From contig JBFLVQ010000111.1 in the NCBI GenBank assembly GCA_040758525.1, positions 1 to 17,938 on the forward strand: 17,938 nucleotides of DNA, in the 5' to 3' direction. A program made the position numbers and the translations under genes. A model generated the notes under the pieces. The model worked only from the letters and a program-made list of their open reading frames with translations, was not told the DNA's origin and did not search any database. The DNA comes from JBFLVQ01 sp040758525. Lineage in GTDB: Bacteria > Acidobacteriota > Blastocatellia > Chloracidobacteriales > JADJPF01. Shown here piece after piece: positions 1 to 8,611 of this stretch; position 1 is the first letter of the stretch; the number at the start of each line of letters is the position of its first letter.

Positions 1-1896
1 TTCCATTTACTCTTATTCTCTCAATCTCTTCAGTATCTTCAAGAATCTCTTCTCCATCTGGGCTTCGCTTATAAAGTGTGTTACCACGTCGGTCAAGACC
101 AACTTTCTCAGCGATGGCCATAAATAAAGGATAATCTTGAACCGCACCAAGATCTTCAGCTTGAATAACACTTTGCGGCTTCTTTTTCAGAAATAATAGA
201 CTGGTAAGAATATTCACGTTAGCTTCGACAACAAAAACTTCAATCGGAAGGTCAATACTCGCAAGTAGCCAGCAGTGTCGGAGAATCCAAGACCGAATGT
301 ATTCATCTCCAGGGTTGCCAAGGATACCATTAGGCAGCACAATTCCCATACGACCGCCTGGCTTCAGCCATTCAACCGCACGCTGAATAAAGAGCACTTC
401 TGGAGCAACAGCAGATTGATATCCAATTCCACGTTCAATACCAGTTTCCTTCCGATCCCACTTGGCCGCGAGATCGTACTCGCGAAGAATTGCTTGATCA
501 GTAATAGGAATATCTGATCCGAATGGAGGATTGGTCATTAGAACATCAATACTGCCCAATGGAATAGCAGCGCGTGCCGGTTCTAGGCCAGCCAGATGAC
601 CTTTCGGATAAGCCAAAGAATCCATATGAAATACATTGCCATCAGAACCCGAGGACATTGTTAGGTTCATAGTTGTTGCCCGCACTAAGAAAGGATCAAA
701 GTCTGCTCCGAAAAGATTCTTTTTTACAAATTCAGCGAGTCTTTCCTGTATCGTGAGAAATTCTTCCGTTGATTCATCTCCAACGTCTACCTTTGCCTCT
801 TCATGAAAACGGCGGTTTAAATGATCGAGCGTGGCAACCAGAAAGCCTCCCGTACCACAAGCGGGATCAAGTACTCGCTCATTTGGCTTAGGATCAAGCA
901 TGTTGACCATAAGCTTAATGGCGCCGCGTGGAGTGAAGTACTGACCTCGATCACCTTTCAAATTTTTGCCAACGATCTCTTGATAAGCTGCGCCTTTTGC
1001 ATCGATATCTGTACGACCAAGATCATATTTCGCAAGTTCAGATACCATAAATGAGAGCGCCGGTCAGAAAGGGTAATCTCTTCATTGCCACGAAAAACAG
1101 ATGAATATTTCTTCTTCACTTCTTCAAAGAGCGGAAAAACCCGTTCATGTATCGCTTTGCGACCGGCATCATCGAACTGCTCAGTCGCGCCTGCCCAAAA
1201 GCGGCGAGCATCGCTTGGCTGCCGTTCATCATAAATCTTTGCGAAGATAAGATATAGGAATTGCCAAAATGCTTTATCTTTTGCCATTCCTTCATTGCCG
1301 TGGATGAAGTTATGGCAGCGACGAAAAGCCGTGCGGAGCATCTCTGGATCGGCTCGCCGCATTCGCGCGTTAGATACAACATCGCGAGTGCCCAAAGACT
1401 CATCACCCATCGGCCAATCACCGATTGCCTTAAATTCAGGGTCAAATCGTTTTTGTATTTTCTCAAAGAAGAAGAATTCGAGACCATTAGTCCATAGTCC
1501 ATAACGACAGTTGGGAGCTTCCGCCATCGCATCCTTAAGAAACCCAACTTCTTTCTCAGCCTGAGCGTGGTCGCGCAACTTATAAGCACCTTTCTTGCCC
1601 ATAGTGGGTTCTTTTTCACATATTACAATTCGGCGTATGTTTTCCTGGACATCTACTGTTCCTGGAGAAAAGATAGCTATATCAACCTTTTTGTTTCGGC
1701 CATCGATCTTCATTTTAAAGTCGGGAATCATATCATCTACTGAGATCCCATATTCGTGAAATAATGCTCTGGCGATACGCTGACGAACTTGTTCTTTTGG
1801 AGTGTCTGGTATCGATTTGTTCGTTATGTAATCGAGTAACTTGCCATCTTCAATCGCTGCTCCATCAACTTCAACATCAGTATTACTCATGCTCAT
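1..1896 (-). pseudogene. N-6 adenine DNA methylase (type I M-like), frameshifted, runs off the left edge
   Basis: This would methylate adenine in DNA as the modification arm of a restriction-modification or related defence system. The first 280 residues resemble the N-terminal domain found in type I restriction subunits and fused methylases. Downstream the other strand reads the SAM-binding motif DPACGTGGF (bases 843-869), preceded by GQYFTPR, and the catalytic NPPF (bases 521-532). The two halves lie in different frames. After ...LSD (about base 1063) the protein continues as ALSFMVSELAKYDLG only if one base is added near 1060-1063; without it the frame ends at 958 after a nonsense tail. The second frame then stays open to base 1, so the C-terminus is outside the window. 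The ATG at 1896 is preferred over 1914 because AAGGGA sits 7 bases before it, and it overlaps the end of the upstream gene by 14 bases. The frameshift may be a real mutation or a sequencing error. No specificity or restriction subunit is visible. Confidence 0.85.
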
Positions 1897-2107
1897 GATT
1901 AGATCCCTTCCCATTTAAAAATTCATCTGAAGACGAGGCTGCCCCGCCCGCTCGAACCCACGCATCGACATCATCTTTCTTAAATTTCCAGAAGCGGCCC
2001 ACTTTATGTCCAGGCATGCCTTTAGAAGTTACCCAAGTATACACCGTGTCTTTGCTGACACCCAGGTATTCGGCTATTTCGTCAACGGAGACCCATCGAT
2101 CATTCAT
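1883..2107 (-). CDS. Excisionase-type helix-turn-helix DNA-binding protein
   Basis: A 74-residue protein whose first 55 residues form the small winged helix-turn-helix typical of excisionase/MerR-like proteins: a 'VSVDEIAEYLGVSKDTVYTW' helix pair, then the wing 'GHKVGRFWKFKKDDVDAWV'. The remaining 20 residues look unstructured. Proteins of this type are often found directly upstream of N-6 DNA methylase genes. Here the stop codon overlaps the methylase start by 14 bases, so the two are almost certainly co-transcribed and translationally coupled. Its likely role is to autoregulate this operon, possibly through the 10-bp tandem repeats in the spacer upstream; that is inference. No phage integrase is present in the window, so an excision role is unlikely. 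AGAGGA lies just upstream of the ATG. Confidence 0.85.
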   Translation of the reverse strand: MNDRWVSVDEIAEYLGVSKDTVYTWVTSKGMPGHKVGRFWKFKKDDVDAWVRAGGAASSSDEFLNGKGSNHEHE

Positions 2108-2182
2108 AAATCCTCTTTTTCAATACAGATGGATTGCTTTAACAAAAGCTAGGGTAGCAAATTATAATTTTACAGTCAATAG

Positions 2183-2243
2183 GTTTAAGAAGGTGTTGAC
2201 AAAGTTTACTTGGGTTTAATAGGATTTACCTGGGTTTACTTGG
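2183..2243. promoter_or_regulatory. Tandem 10-bp direct repeats in the divergent promoter region
   Basis: Four head-to-tail decamers run without gaps: GTTTACTTGG (2204-2213), GTTTAATAGG (2214-2223), ATTTACCTGG (2224-2233) and GTTTACTTGG (2234-2243). A looser relative, GTTTAAGAAGG, sits at 2183-2193. A perfect -35 hexamer TTGACA (2196-2201) directly precedes the first unit, so the array covers the spacer and -10 region of a plus-strand promoter. A period of one helical turn suits side-by-side binding of a small protein on one DNA face. The likely binder is the adjacent excisionase-type protein, but this is inferred. Confidence 0.5.
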
Positions 2244-2336
2244 AACAAACTGATTTTGCCCTGTGTTAGTAGGATATGAACTAAGGTGATTGGGATTTAA
2301 CTTTCCATTGTTTGCTCCTAAAGGAGGTTGATTGCT

Positions 2337-3410
2337 ATGAGTTTGGCTGGAACGCGAGGATTAATAAGAATCTCACTCAACCCCGAATGCGAGTTGCAGA
2401 CGGCAATGGTGCTGGATCGTGTCCGCGAGCCCGAATTCTACAAAGAGGTCACAGGCGAAACATTCCCTGGTGAATACGGCGAGCGCGTTTCCGCCCGGCG
2501 TCGTGGAGTAATGTTTGAAAATAACCTTCATAAAGATAACGCGGCATTGCTCCGGCAAGCCCTTGGCCCAATGTTCGGGTTAGATCCCAACAATATGCGT
2601 GTTCGTAACCTGATCGAAGAGGTTCCTGAGAACGATCTAGCGGGCCGGATCAAGCGGCTTGATTTAACTCGATCGATCTTCAGAGACCTTGCCGAAGGCA
2701 GGCCGGTGCCGGATCTTCTCATTCAACCTCAATTGCAGATCATCACAGGATCTGGTGCTAACGACTTTGATCATATCGCGCCGGATTTCATGATATTTGA
2801 TCCTTCCGCCAGAGTATTTGTCATCGGTGAAGAAAAGTCCTTCATAGTGCGGAATGGTGTTGGTGAACCAGCTGATCTTGATCGCACGCGCAGACAGGCG
2901 GCGGTTCAAGTTATCGCTCTTCGTGCCGAAATGGCATCACTCGGTATTGCCGAACGAGTTCTTAATAGGGCGGTCTTTGTTTTCGCTTCGCCTCATGGAC
3001 TCCATCCGGCTCGCCCTGTTGAAGAAAAGAACCTTGACGCAGAGGTCTTCGAGGTGACAAGGGCGCTATGTGTTCTCGCAGAGTCCAGAGAGCGGCTTGC
3101 GAATCGGCGCAATCACAGAACGATTCCGTTACCAGTCATAGCAAACGAACTGAGCACAAGCTTTCGAGATGCATGTATGGGCATGTGTGTAATGGTGAGC
3201 TACTGCAAAGCTCTAGCTGGAGATACAGCCCGTGTTCTCGGAAATTCTGCTGCCGATCTACTCGGACCTGATACTGATCTTACTCGCGTGTCAGAGCTGC
3301 TTGCCGGCGCAAGCCCAACTAATACCCGCGAAGCTATGCTCGCGGAGTATTTACTCGATGCGGCGCGTGCTCTGTCATTCGTCGATGCAAGCGAAGGGAG
3401 TATTGCATGA
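2337..3410 (+). CDS. PD-(D/E)xK nuclease-like protein, first gene of a three-gene operon
   Basis: I do not recognise a named family, but the 357-residue protein carries a plausible PD-(D/E)xK nuclease core of the Cas4/RecB kind. It has an RRGVMFENNL segment (about 55-64) like the RG..FE..L lead-in motif, an acidic residue in APDF (D150), a E165-E-K167 motif after a hydrophobic strand, and glutamines in RRQAAVQ (187, 191) at the fourth-motif position. Such enzymes cut DNA using metal ions. The start is the ATG at 2337, because AAGGAGG ends 9 bases before it; a TTG at 2328 is less likely. The stop overlaps the next gene as ATGA, and a helicase gene follows two genes on, so a nuclease-helicase machine acting on foreign DNA is a reasonable inference. 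The family assignment rests on motifs alone. Confidence 0.7.
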   Translation: MSLAGTRGLIRISLNPECELQTAMVLDRVREPEFYKEVTGETFPGEYGERVSARRRGVMFENNLHKDNAALLRQALGPMFGLDPNNMRVRNLIEEVPENDLAGRIKRLDLTRSIFRDLAEGRPVPDLLIQPQLQIITGSGANDFDHIAPDFMIFDPSARVFVIGEEKSFIVRNGVGEPADLDRTRRQAAVQVIALRAEMASLGIAERVLNRAVFVFASPHGLHPARPVEEKNLDAEVFEVTRALCVLAESRERLANRRNHRTIPLPVIANELSTSFRDACMGMCVMVSYCKALAGDTARVLGNSAADLLGPDTDLTRVSELLAGASPTNTREAMLAEYLLDAARALSFVDASEGSIA

Positions 3411-4816
3411 ATACTTTGGCCATTGACATTGTAGCCCGAATTCTGGCGCGGCAGCGTCGCCGAGCTATTCCTATCCGAGCGACCAGCGCTCTTTCGCCTG
3501 ATCCAGAACCTGTCTTCGGCATTGCGCCAATCCAGGTTGTTGCAGAACATCGAGTACAGGCGATTGCTTATGGATTGCTAAGTTCACAGCCTCGCATTGT
3601 CATTAGCGAGAATCCTCTCAGTCGTGAGGTAAGCTGTCTCGAACCATTCGCAAGAGATCTCAATAGCTATCTAATGACGGCGTTGCGCGAAGGCAGAATG
3701 CCAAGAATTTGGCTGCCACATGCTCAAGCTCTTAAGTCCATTGAACTGCTCGGCCATAGGTATCGATATAACAAACAGGCGAGCGAATTGATCCGTAGAA
3801 TGGGATGGCAATGCTGGGAGCTTGCTCAAGAATCTACATTTGAAAGCCAGCAAGTTGTTGCGGTAGCAACTCAGATCTTTGCCAAGCACTTCGTCACCGG
3901 GCAATCCCCTGTTGAGGACATGCATCTGGGAGCGTTCCTCGCATGGCTCTGCCCAACTATAGGTGTTGATCTAGTTCAGGAATCCGAGCGTCGAGCGCTT
4001 CAACCAGCAGCGGCTATGCTTGAGCGCGCAGATGACGACCGAATTGAATCTTTGAGGAAGGTAGTCAAGACAGAAGGAGTTTCGCCGCGAAGTCAAGCTG
4101 CAAAGAGGGAGATCGAAACGATTCTCACAAGAGCCGCCCGCAATGAATGGAGCTTACTTGTCGAAGCGCAAAACGCATATTGGAATTCTGGTCTATCGAC
4201 GGATCGCAACTACGAGCCATTAATTGCTGAATCAAATTATCGAATCAGGATCTCATTGGAAAAAGATTTTCGATCACCATCAAGACCTCATTCTCTCTCT
4301 CGAAGGCTCGCTTCATATGAACACGCAGTTGAGATCGCTGAAGACATGGATATTCGCGCTGATGAAAGGATTAGAGAACGAGAGCGACGGGTCGGGAGAG
4401 TATTCAATTCTACTGTCGTTAGCATCGCACAACCGAAACGAAACTGCAAACCCTGCAAAATCACATTAAGAACAACACAAGACGTGCTCAGAGTTCGGCC
4501 TGGCACCGAGGTCTCAACAATTGATGGCTCTGTTACCGGCAAGGTTCTCTCAATCGAAGAAGATGTTGATGCCCAGTTGATCGAGATCGATGTGAAGACG
4601 GGTGTTCGTGCCAGTACTTTGCCCACAATCGGAAATTCTGTTGAATGGACAACAACTTCAGTCTTTTCACCTTGGGTCAGAAACAAAGTATTCACCTATC
4701 TAGCGGAATCAACATCTCCGTTGATCTTCGGTGATGCGCTTCCCGCAAGTTGCCCAAATGGGGCAGAAGAGATGGACTTACTGGAGATCGCTGAAAATCT
4801 AAGGAGGCAGTCATGA
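3407..4816 (+). CDS. Uncharacterised protein between nuclease and helicase genes
   Basis: A 469-residue protein I do not recognise. Residues 1-200 look mainly helical, with a basic start (RQRRRA) and no signal peptide or membrane segment. Residues 210-250 and 295-335 are highly charged and helical, the latter rich in RERERR, possibly coiled coil. Residues 345-415 are strand-rich with a turn-heavy pattern (VRPGTEVSTIDGSVTGKVLS), resembling a small barrel that could contact nucleic acid or a partner. The gene begins in the ATGA overlap with the nuclease gene and ends in an ATGA overlap with the helicase gene, so the three products are probably made in fixed ratio and work together. It may be a structural or loading subunit; this is inference only. 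Confidence 0.75.
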   Translation: MNTLAIDIVARILARQRRRAIPIRATSALSPDPEPVFGIAPIQVVAEHRVQAIAYGLLSSQPRIVISENPLSREVSCLEPFARDLNSYLMTALREGRMPRIWLPHAQALKSIELLGHRYRYNKQASELIRRMGWQCWELAQESTFESQQVVAVATQIFAKHFVTGQSPVEDMHLGAFLAWLCPTIGVDLVQESERRALQPAAAMLERADDDRIESLRKVVKTEGVSPRSQAAKREIETILTRAARNEWSLLVEAQNAYWNSGLSTDRNYEPLIAESNYRIRISLEKDFRSPSRPHSLSRRLASYEHAVEIAEDMDIRADERIRERERRVGRVFNSTVVSIAQPKRNCKPCKITLRTTQDVLRVRPGTEVSTIDGSVTGKVLSIEEDVDAQLIEIDVKTGVRASTLPTIGNSVEWTTTSVFSPWVRNKVFTYLAESTSPLIFGDALPASCPNGAEEMDLLEIAENLRRQS

Positions 4817-6174
4817 TAATGGCATTTTCAACTTCTATCGAATCTCAATCTCGTGCAGCCGTTGGTCAGGTGCTGAACCTTGTACTTCGTGACGGAGAGC
4901 CAGTTGTGGTTGTAGATTCACCGCCCGGCGCTGGGAAAACAGCTTTGGTTGAAACTCTGGTCGCAACCGCCGTCCTTGGCTTCGGCTTGCGTGTTGCTGT
5001 GGTTACGCCGAGAGCCGAACAATCTAACGATCTCCTGCGACGACTCACAAGAGATTACGAGCCGATGACAATGCAATTATTAAAAGCGCGAGAAAGAGAG
5101 ATTCCCGAAGATATCACCATTCTTCCAGAACTAAACATTACTTCAAGCGCAGATGACCTTATTGAATTTAATGGCCCAGGCGTAACAATTGGAACTGCCG
5201 CTAAAATGTTTCTGAGTGTCCCTCAGCTTGGTGGTGAAAAGTTCGATATTCTGATCTGCGACGAAGCATATCAGCTTGCCTACAAAGATTTCATCCCAAT
5301 GTTCGAGTTGGCCAACCAGATTGTTCTGGTTGGCGATCCTGGTCAGCTTCTGCCTTTAATTCAGATCAACACATCTCTTTTTGAGGCGGCATCCTACCGT
5401 GTTCATTGGCCTGTCCCAAAGGAAACACTTCGCCGGTTCCCAAGTATCCCAGTAGTTAAGCTTCCTGCATCGAGACGACTGCCACAGGATACTGTTGAGA
5501 TCATTCAACCCAGCTTCTATCCAGAGCTTCCTTTTTCTTCAATTGCTGGAGCAGAGCGACGAATTCAAGTTGGCGCGAATGGCTGTGACGATCCAATTGA
5601 TAAAGCAATTGACCTGCTATCCAATGGAGAAACAATAGTGGGGCTTCTTCTTCCTACTGCTGATCTATTGCCAGTTGGAATTGATGAGGAATTAACAAGT
5701 CTTATTGCCGATATTACTCAACGCCTAACAACTCGAAATATTCAGTGGAGTGAACAGCGCACACTAGAGCTGCGTGATATTGGTTGTGTTGATCCACATG
5801 TTGCTTCTGGTGCTTCAATTCGTCGCAAGCTACAGCAACGCGGAATACCAACTGATGAAGTAATGGTTGATACACCAGAAATCTGGCAAGGATTAGAGCG
5901 GCCTATCATGATCGTAAAGCATCCTTTAAGCAGTCAAAATCGCTTCGATCAATTCAATCTCGAACCAGGCCGCTTCTGCGTAATGCTCTCTCGTCATCAA
6001 TTGGGATGCATAATTGTGGGCCGTGATGGTATAGGCGAAGCTCTCGAACGACACCAACATGATTGCGGCAGCCGTGCCCTTGGAGCAGAAAATAATGAAT
6101 GGATCGGTTGGCGCGCCCACTCTAGTATTTGGGCAGAGATGGAGCGCAGAAGAAGATTGATCAGAATTTCGTAA
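4813..6174 (+). CDS. Superfamily 1 (UvrD/Upf1-like) DNA/RNA helicase
   Basis: A 453-residue ATP-driven helicase or translocase. Visible motifs in order: Walker A DSPPGAGKT (35-43), motif Ia AVVTPRAEQS (62-71), motif II ICDEAYQ (148-154), motif III LVGDPGQLLP (172-181), motif IV LPASRRLP (217-224), motif V VDTPEIWQGLERP (352-364) and motif VI FCVMLSRHQLGCIIVG (388-403). The DEAYQ motif and QG.E in motif V place it near the AAA_11/AAA_12 group of SF1 helicases. It is short for a UvrD protein and shows no fused nuclease. The nuclease-like protein two genes upstream may supply that activity. GGAGG is 5 bases before the ATG at 4813, and the gene overlaps its upstream neighbour by 4 bases. Confidence 0.9.
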   Translation: MIMAFSTSIESQSRAAVGQVLNLVLRDGEPVVVVDSPPGAGKTALVETLVATAVLGFGLRVAVVTPRAEQSNDLLRRLTRDYEPMTMQLLKAREREIPEDITILPELNITSSADDLIEFNGPGVTIGTAAKMFLSVPQLGGEKFDILICDEAYQLAYKDFIPMFELANQIVLVGDPGQLLPLIQINTSLFEAASYRVHWPVPKETLRRFPSIPVVKLPASRRLPQDTVEIIQPSFYPELPFSSIAGAERRIQVGANGCDDPIDKAIDLLSNGETIVGLLLPTADLLPVGIDEELTSLIADITQRLTTRNIQWSEQRTLELRDIGCVDPHVASGASIRRKLQQRGIPTDEVMVDTPEIWQGLERPIMIVKHPLSSQNRFDQFNLEPGRFCVMLSRHQLGCIIVGRDGIGEALERHQHDCGSRALGAENNEWIGWRAHSSIWAEMERRRRLIRIS

Positions 6175-6226
6175 GCATCAGAGAATAGGGTTGGAGACAG
6201 GTCCTCTTCTAATTTAAGGAGTAGAT

Positions 6227-6703
6227 ATGAGCAATCAGAATTTCTATAGCTGCCATCTTCATCTCGAACCAAATAGGCAAGAGCAGTTCAGAATGATCAG
6301 ACGTGACATAGAAGAAGGAAAAGGTTCACAAACAATTTCATTAGAATTCGTTCAGCCAATTGATAGGCTTGGAGAGATCAATTTTGGATCTCCTATCTTT
6401 TCTAGATCAACGTTCGATTCAGGTTATTTAATCTCTGTTGGTTTGCAGACCTATCGATTGAAGTATGGCAGTAATAGAATTGGAAGATTTGATGATAATG
6501 ATATTGTCATTGATGATATCTACGTTTCGCGCAGGCATTGTTGTATAGTCGTCCATTCTAATGGTAGAGCTGAATTATTTGATACTGCATCTAAGAATCA
6601 CACATGGGTTAATGGAGTTCAAGTAGATAGATGTTGGCTAAAATCTAGCGATGAAATACGCCTTGCAAGAACCTGCCCTTTAATAATAACTCTGGAAGAA
6701 TGA
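6227..6703 (+). CDS. FHA-domain protein
   Basis: A 158-residue protein with a C-terminal forkhead-associated domain (about 70-157) that would bind phosphothreonine peptides. The conserved FHA residues are all present: NRIGR (G86, R87), SRRH (S101, R102, H104) and the NG pair in TWVNG (129-130). The first 65 residues are not recognisable. No Ser/Thr kinase is seen in the window, so the phosphorylated partner must be elsewhere. AAGGAG lies 6 bases before the ATG. It follows the helicase gene by 52 bases on the same strand and may belong to the same transcription unit, though base composition drops from about this point on. Confidence 0.9.
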   Translation: MSNQNFYSCHLHLEPNRQEQFRMIRRDIEEGKGSQTISLEFVQPIDRLGEINFGSPIFSRSTFDSGYLISVGLQTYRLKYGSNRIGRFDDNDIVIDDIYVSRRHCCIVVHSNGRAELFDTASKNHTWVNGVQVDRCWLKSSDEIRLARTCPLIITLEE

Positions 6704-6775
6704 GGTTTATAAACTGCTGCGTATTTATTCATCAACATAGTTATCTCATATAGCTCTTCTTAAAAACAAAAACAT

Positions 6776-7162
6776 ATGGGTATTAAAAATTCTCATGAAC
6801 TAAAACAACTCGAAAGCCGAAGGGATAAGCTAACGGTTGAAGTTGAACATTTGTTAGAGCAAAAGCGAGAATTGGATCGAACCTATTGCGATAAGAAAAA
6901 GAAGCTTGAAGAGATCAATAAAGAAATACAAAAGCTTCGCACAACATCACCAGAGCCGATCGTAAGTGAACATGCTCTTCTCAGATATTTAGAACGTGTT
7001 AAAGGTATTGATCTTCATGCCATCAAAAGAGAAATTCTAACTGAGCAGATTGTTGCGGCCATTAATCAAGTTGGAAGTTGCAAAATCAGCAATGGTAATG
7101 GCATCAAATTTGTGGTTAAGGATCGCACGATTATTAGTGTTGTTGATGAAAATGATGAATAG
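6776..7162 (+). CDS. Coiled-coil protein with a small basic C-terminal domain
   Basis: A 128-residue protein. Residues 5-55 form a strongly charged heptad-like helix (LTVEVEHLLEQKRELD, KKKKLEEINKEIQKLR), almost certainly coiled coil. After a short Pro/Ser linker, residues 63-125 hold VSEHALLRYLERVKGIDL followed by a strand-rich end. The pattern S.HA..R...R recalls the DUF4258/RelE-BrnT-like fold, but the resemblance is limited and no function is claimed. Similar short proteins occur, as far as I recall, next to phage and plasmid genes. There is no clear Shine-Dalgarno site before the ATG. It lies between the FHA gene and another small gene on the same strand. Confidence 0.7.
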   Translation: MGIKNSHELKQLESRRDKLTVEVEHLLEQKRELDRTYCDKKKKLEEINKEIQKLRTTSPEPIVSEHALLRYLERVKGIDLHAIKREILTEQIVAAINQVGSCKISNGNGIKFVVKDRTIISVVDENDE

Positions 7163-7205
7163 ACCAGAGCAAAAGCCCAGATTTTTATATTTTGGAGGAT
7201 AATTT

Positions 7206-7763
7206 ATGGACTCGGAGAAGGAATTCCTGGATAACTTCAAAAAGGCTTCTGACAGCGGTATAGAAGATTCTAATAGCCAGTTGGTAAAGGTCTATGACTT
7301 TGATACACAGAAAATCTACATCATTCCTGCAAGTCAATTAGGACCTGGCATGATGCAAGTTCAGATGAACGGAATTGAAGGTTTAGTATGGGTAGATTCA
7401 GCAAAGATAAATCTCAATAGCTATCAACACCCGCCTTTTAGCGGTGAGCGTCTTGAGAAAATTAAGAAAATAAAATCTTTTTTAGATGAGGTGTACAATC
7501 TATCTCTGGAAGAATGGGAAGATGGATTTCGCAGAGACAGAACGCCAGATAGAGAGATTGGGATCTGGCTAAAGATTGGCACATTTTATCAAAATTGGGT
7601 GAAGAAGGTTTGCTATTCAATGGATCAAAAAAGGGAGCTGCTCCAAATTATTTTGATGGCCACTACCAGTTCCAAAGAGCATCTTTTAAAAACAATCAAT
7701 CTATCAGTCTTATCCATTGACGAGGCAAAATCAATTGCCGAGGAGTTCTACAGAATCTATTAA
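7206..7763 (+). CDS. Uncharacterised protein
   Basis: A 185-residue soluble protein I do not recognise. Residues 24-70 are strand-like (VKVYDFDTQKIYIIPAS, then QMNGIEGLVWVDSAKI); residues 75-185 are mostly helical with many charged residues, including SLEEWEDGFRRDRTPDREI. No signal peptide, membrane helix or catalytic motif is visible. GGAGG is 7 bases before the ATG. It is the last gene of the plus-strand run and is convergent with the metallopeptidase gene, with a 39-base gap. Confidence 0.75.
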   Translation: MDSEKEFLDNFKKASDSGIEDSNSQLVKVYDFDTQKIYIIPASQLGPGMMQVQMNGIEGLVWVDSAKINLNSYQHPPFSGERLEKIKKIKSFLDEVYNLSLEEWEDGFRRDRTPDREIGIWLKIGTFYQNWVKKVCYSMDQKRELLQIILMATTSSKEHLLKTINLSVLSIDEAKSIAEEFYRIY

Positions 7764-7802
7764 GTAATAGAGTAAGGTAATCTTTGGCTGCATCTCTATT
7801 TA

Positions 7803-8597
7803 TCAAAATAAACTCTGTTGTAACAACTTTGAATCGGGATAAGGCTTACCATCTGATCCGATTTTGAGCATATTAAGCTTTTCCAACCTAACGCGCATCA
7901 TAGATATTGATACGCCAAAAGTTTCAGCGAGACGATATATAGGAGGCCAACTATCGAAACGGATCTCTGTTATTAACTCAGAGAGTTGATCTGCCGGGAT
8001 AAGAAGACACATAGAGAAATGTTCAGCTTGGCGAAACATCCAATCTGGTTCAAGACGATCTTCAATCTGCTCAAGCATGCGGCGCGCTGGTTCACTAATT
8101 GCAGCAAGTTGGCGCAATTGTTCAACCTGTCTTTTGAATTGAATTATTTCATCTGGTGTAAGTCCATATTGAGACCAAGAACTGCGATGGAAACGCTGAA
8201 GTTTAGGCTTATCCATTGAGAATAAAGAAAGCGTATTTTCATCAAAGCTATCATGCTCATGGTGGCGTAATATACAATGGCCAGCTTCATGACCGATACA
8301 AGACCGGAGAATATCTGGCCGTTTCTCAAATAATGCTCGATGACGATCATTTATTGTAATAATGCCATCGTTCTCTTGTGAATAGCTTGCAAACACTATA
8401 GTTCCATCTGGTTCTTCTATATCATCATAAATGATTGATTTGAATAGGCATAGGTCTATAAATGCCTCAACGTCAACAGGATAACCCTGCGAGTTATTGC
8501 ATTTTGAGCGATAAGCTTTATTACATGCTGTTGCAATCTCTTCCACCTTACTATGGGGAATGTAACGAGACGGCATTGGTGCGATAGGAATTTCCAT
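7803..8597 (-). CDS. ImmA/IrrE-type metallopeptidase, probable anti-repressor (CapP-like)
   Basis: A 264-residue zinc peptidase. The HExxH motif is HEAGH (103-107), in IGHEAGHCILRHH. E192 in QAEHFSMCLLIPAD sits where ImmA-type enzymes keep their third zinc ligand, followed by the usual LLIP segment. The C-terminal 'YRLAETFGVSISMMRVRLEKL' (221-241) is a helix-turn-helix-like tail often seen in this family. Known members (ImmA, IrrE, CapP) cleave an XRE-type repressor after a stress signal. Here such a repressor gene lies just upstream with a 14-base gap, so it is the probable substrate. AAGGAAG precedes the start by 5 bases. Confidence 0.9.
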   Translation of the reverse strand: MEIPIAPMPSRYIPHSKVEEIATACNKAYRSKCNNSQGYPVDVEAFIDLCLFKSIIYDDIEEPDGTIVFASYSQENDGIITINDRHRALFEKRPDILRSCIGHEAGHCILRHHEHDSFDENTLSLFSMDKPKLQRFHRSSWSQYGLTPDEIIQFKRQVEQLRQLAAISEPARRMLEQIEDRLEPDWMFRQAEHFSMCLLIPADQLSELITEIRFDSWPPIYRLAETFGVSISMMRVRLEKLNMLKIGSDGKPYPDSKLLQQSLF

Positions 8598-8611
8598 GTT
8601 TACTTCCTTTG

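Noticed and set aside
958..1060. C-terminal end of the methylase as read in the N-terminal frame
   Set aside because: After the frameshift this tail is nonsense, while the other frame gives conserved methylase sequence over the same bases.
1883..2107. Excisionase of an integrative element
   Set aside because: The fold fits, but there is no integrase or attachment site, and the gene is coupled to a methylase, where such proteins act as regulators.
4288..4695. Minus-strand frame inside the unknown middle gene
   Set aside because: It lies entirely within a gene with good overlaps and ribosome sites, and its Ser/Thr-rich translation looks like an antisense shadow.
6174..6226. Hairpin terminator after the helicase gene
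   Set aside because: The AGAATAGG/CCTCTTCT pairing has a mismatch, a long loop and no T-run, so it is too weak to call.
7764..7802. Bidirectional terminator between convergent genes
   Set aside because: No hairpin with a T-run is visible in the 39-base gap.
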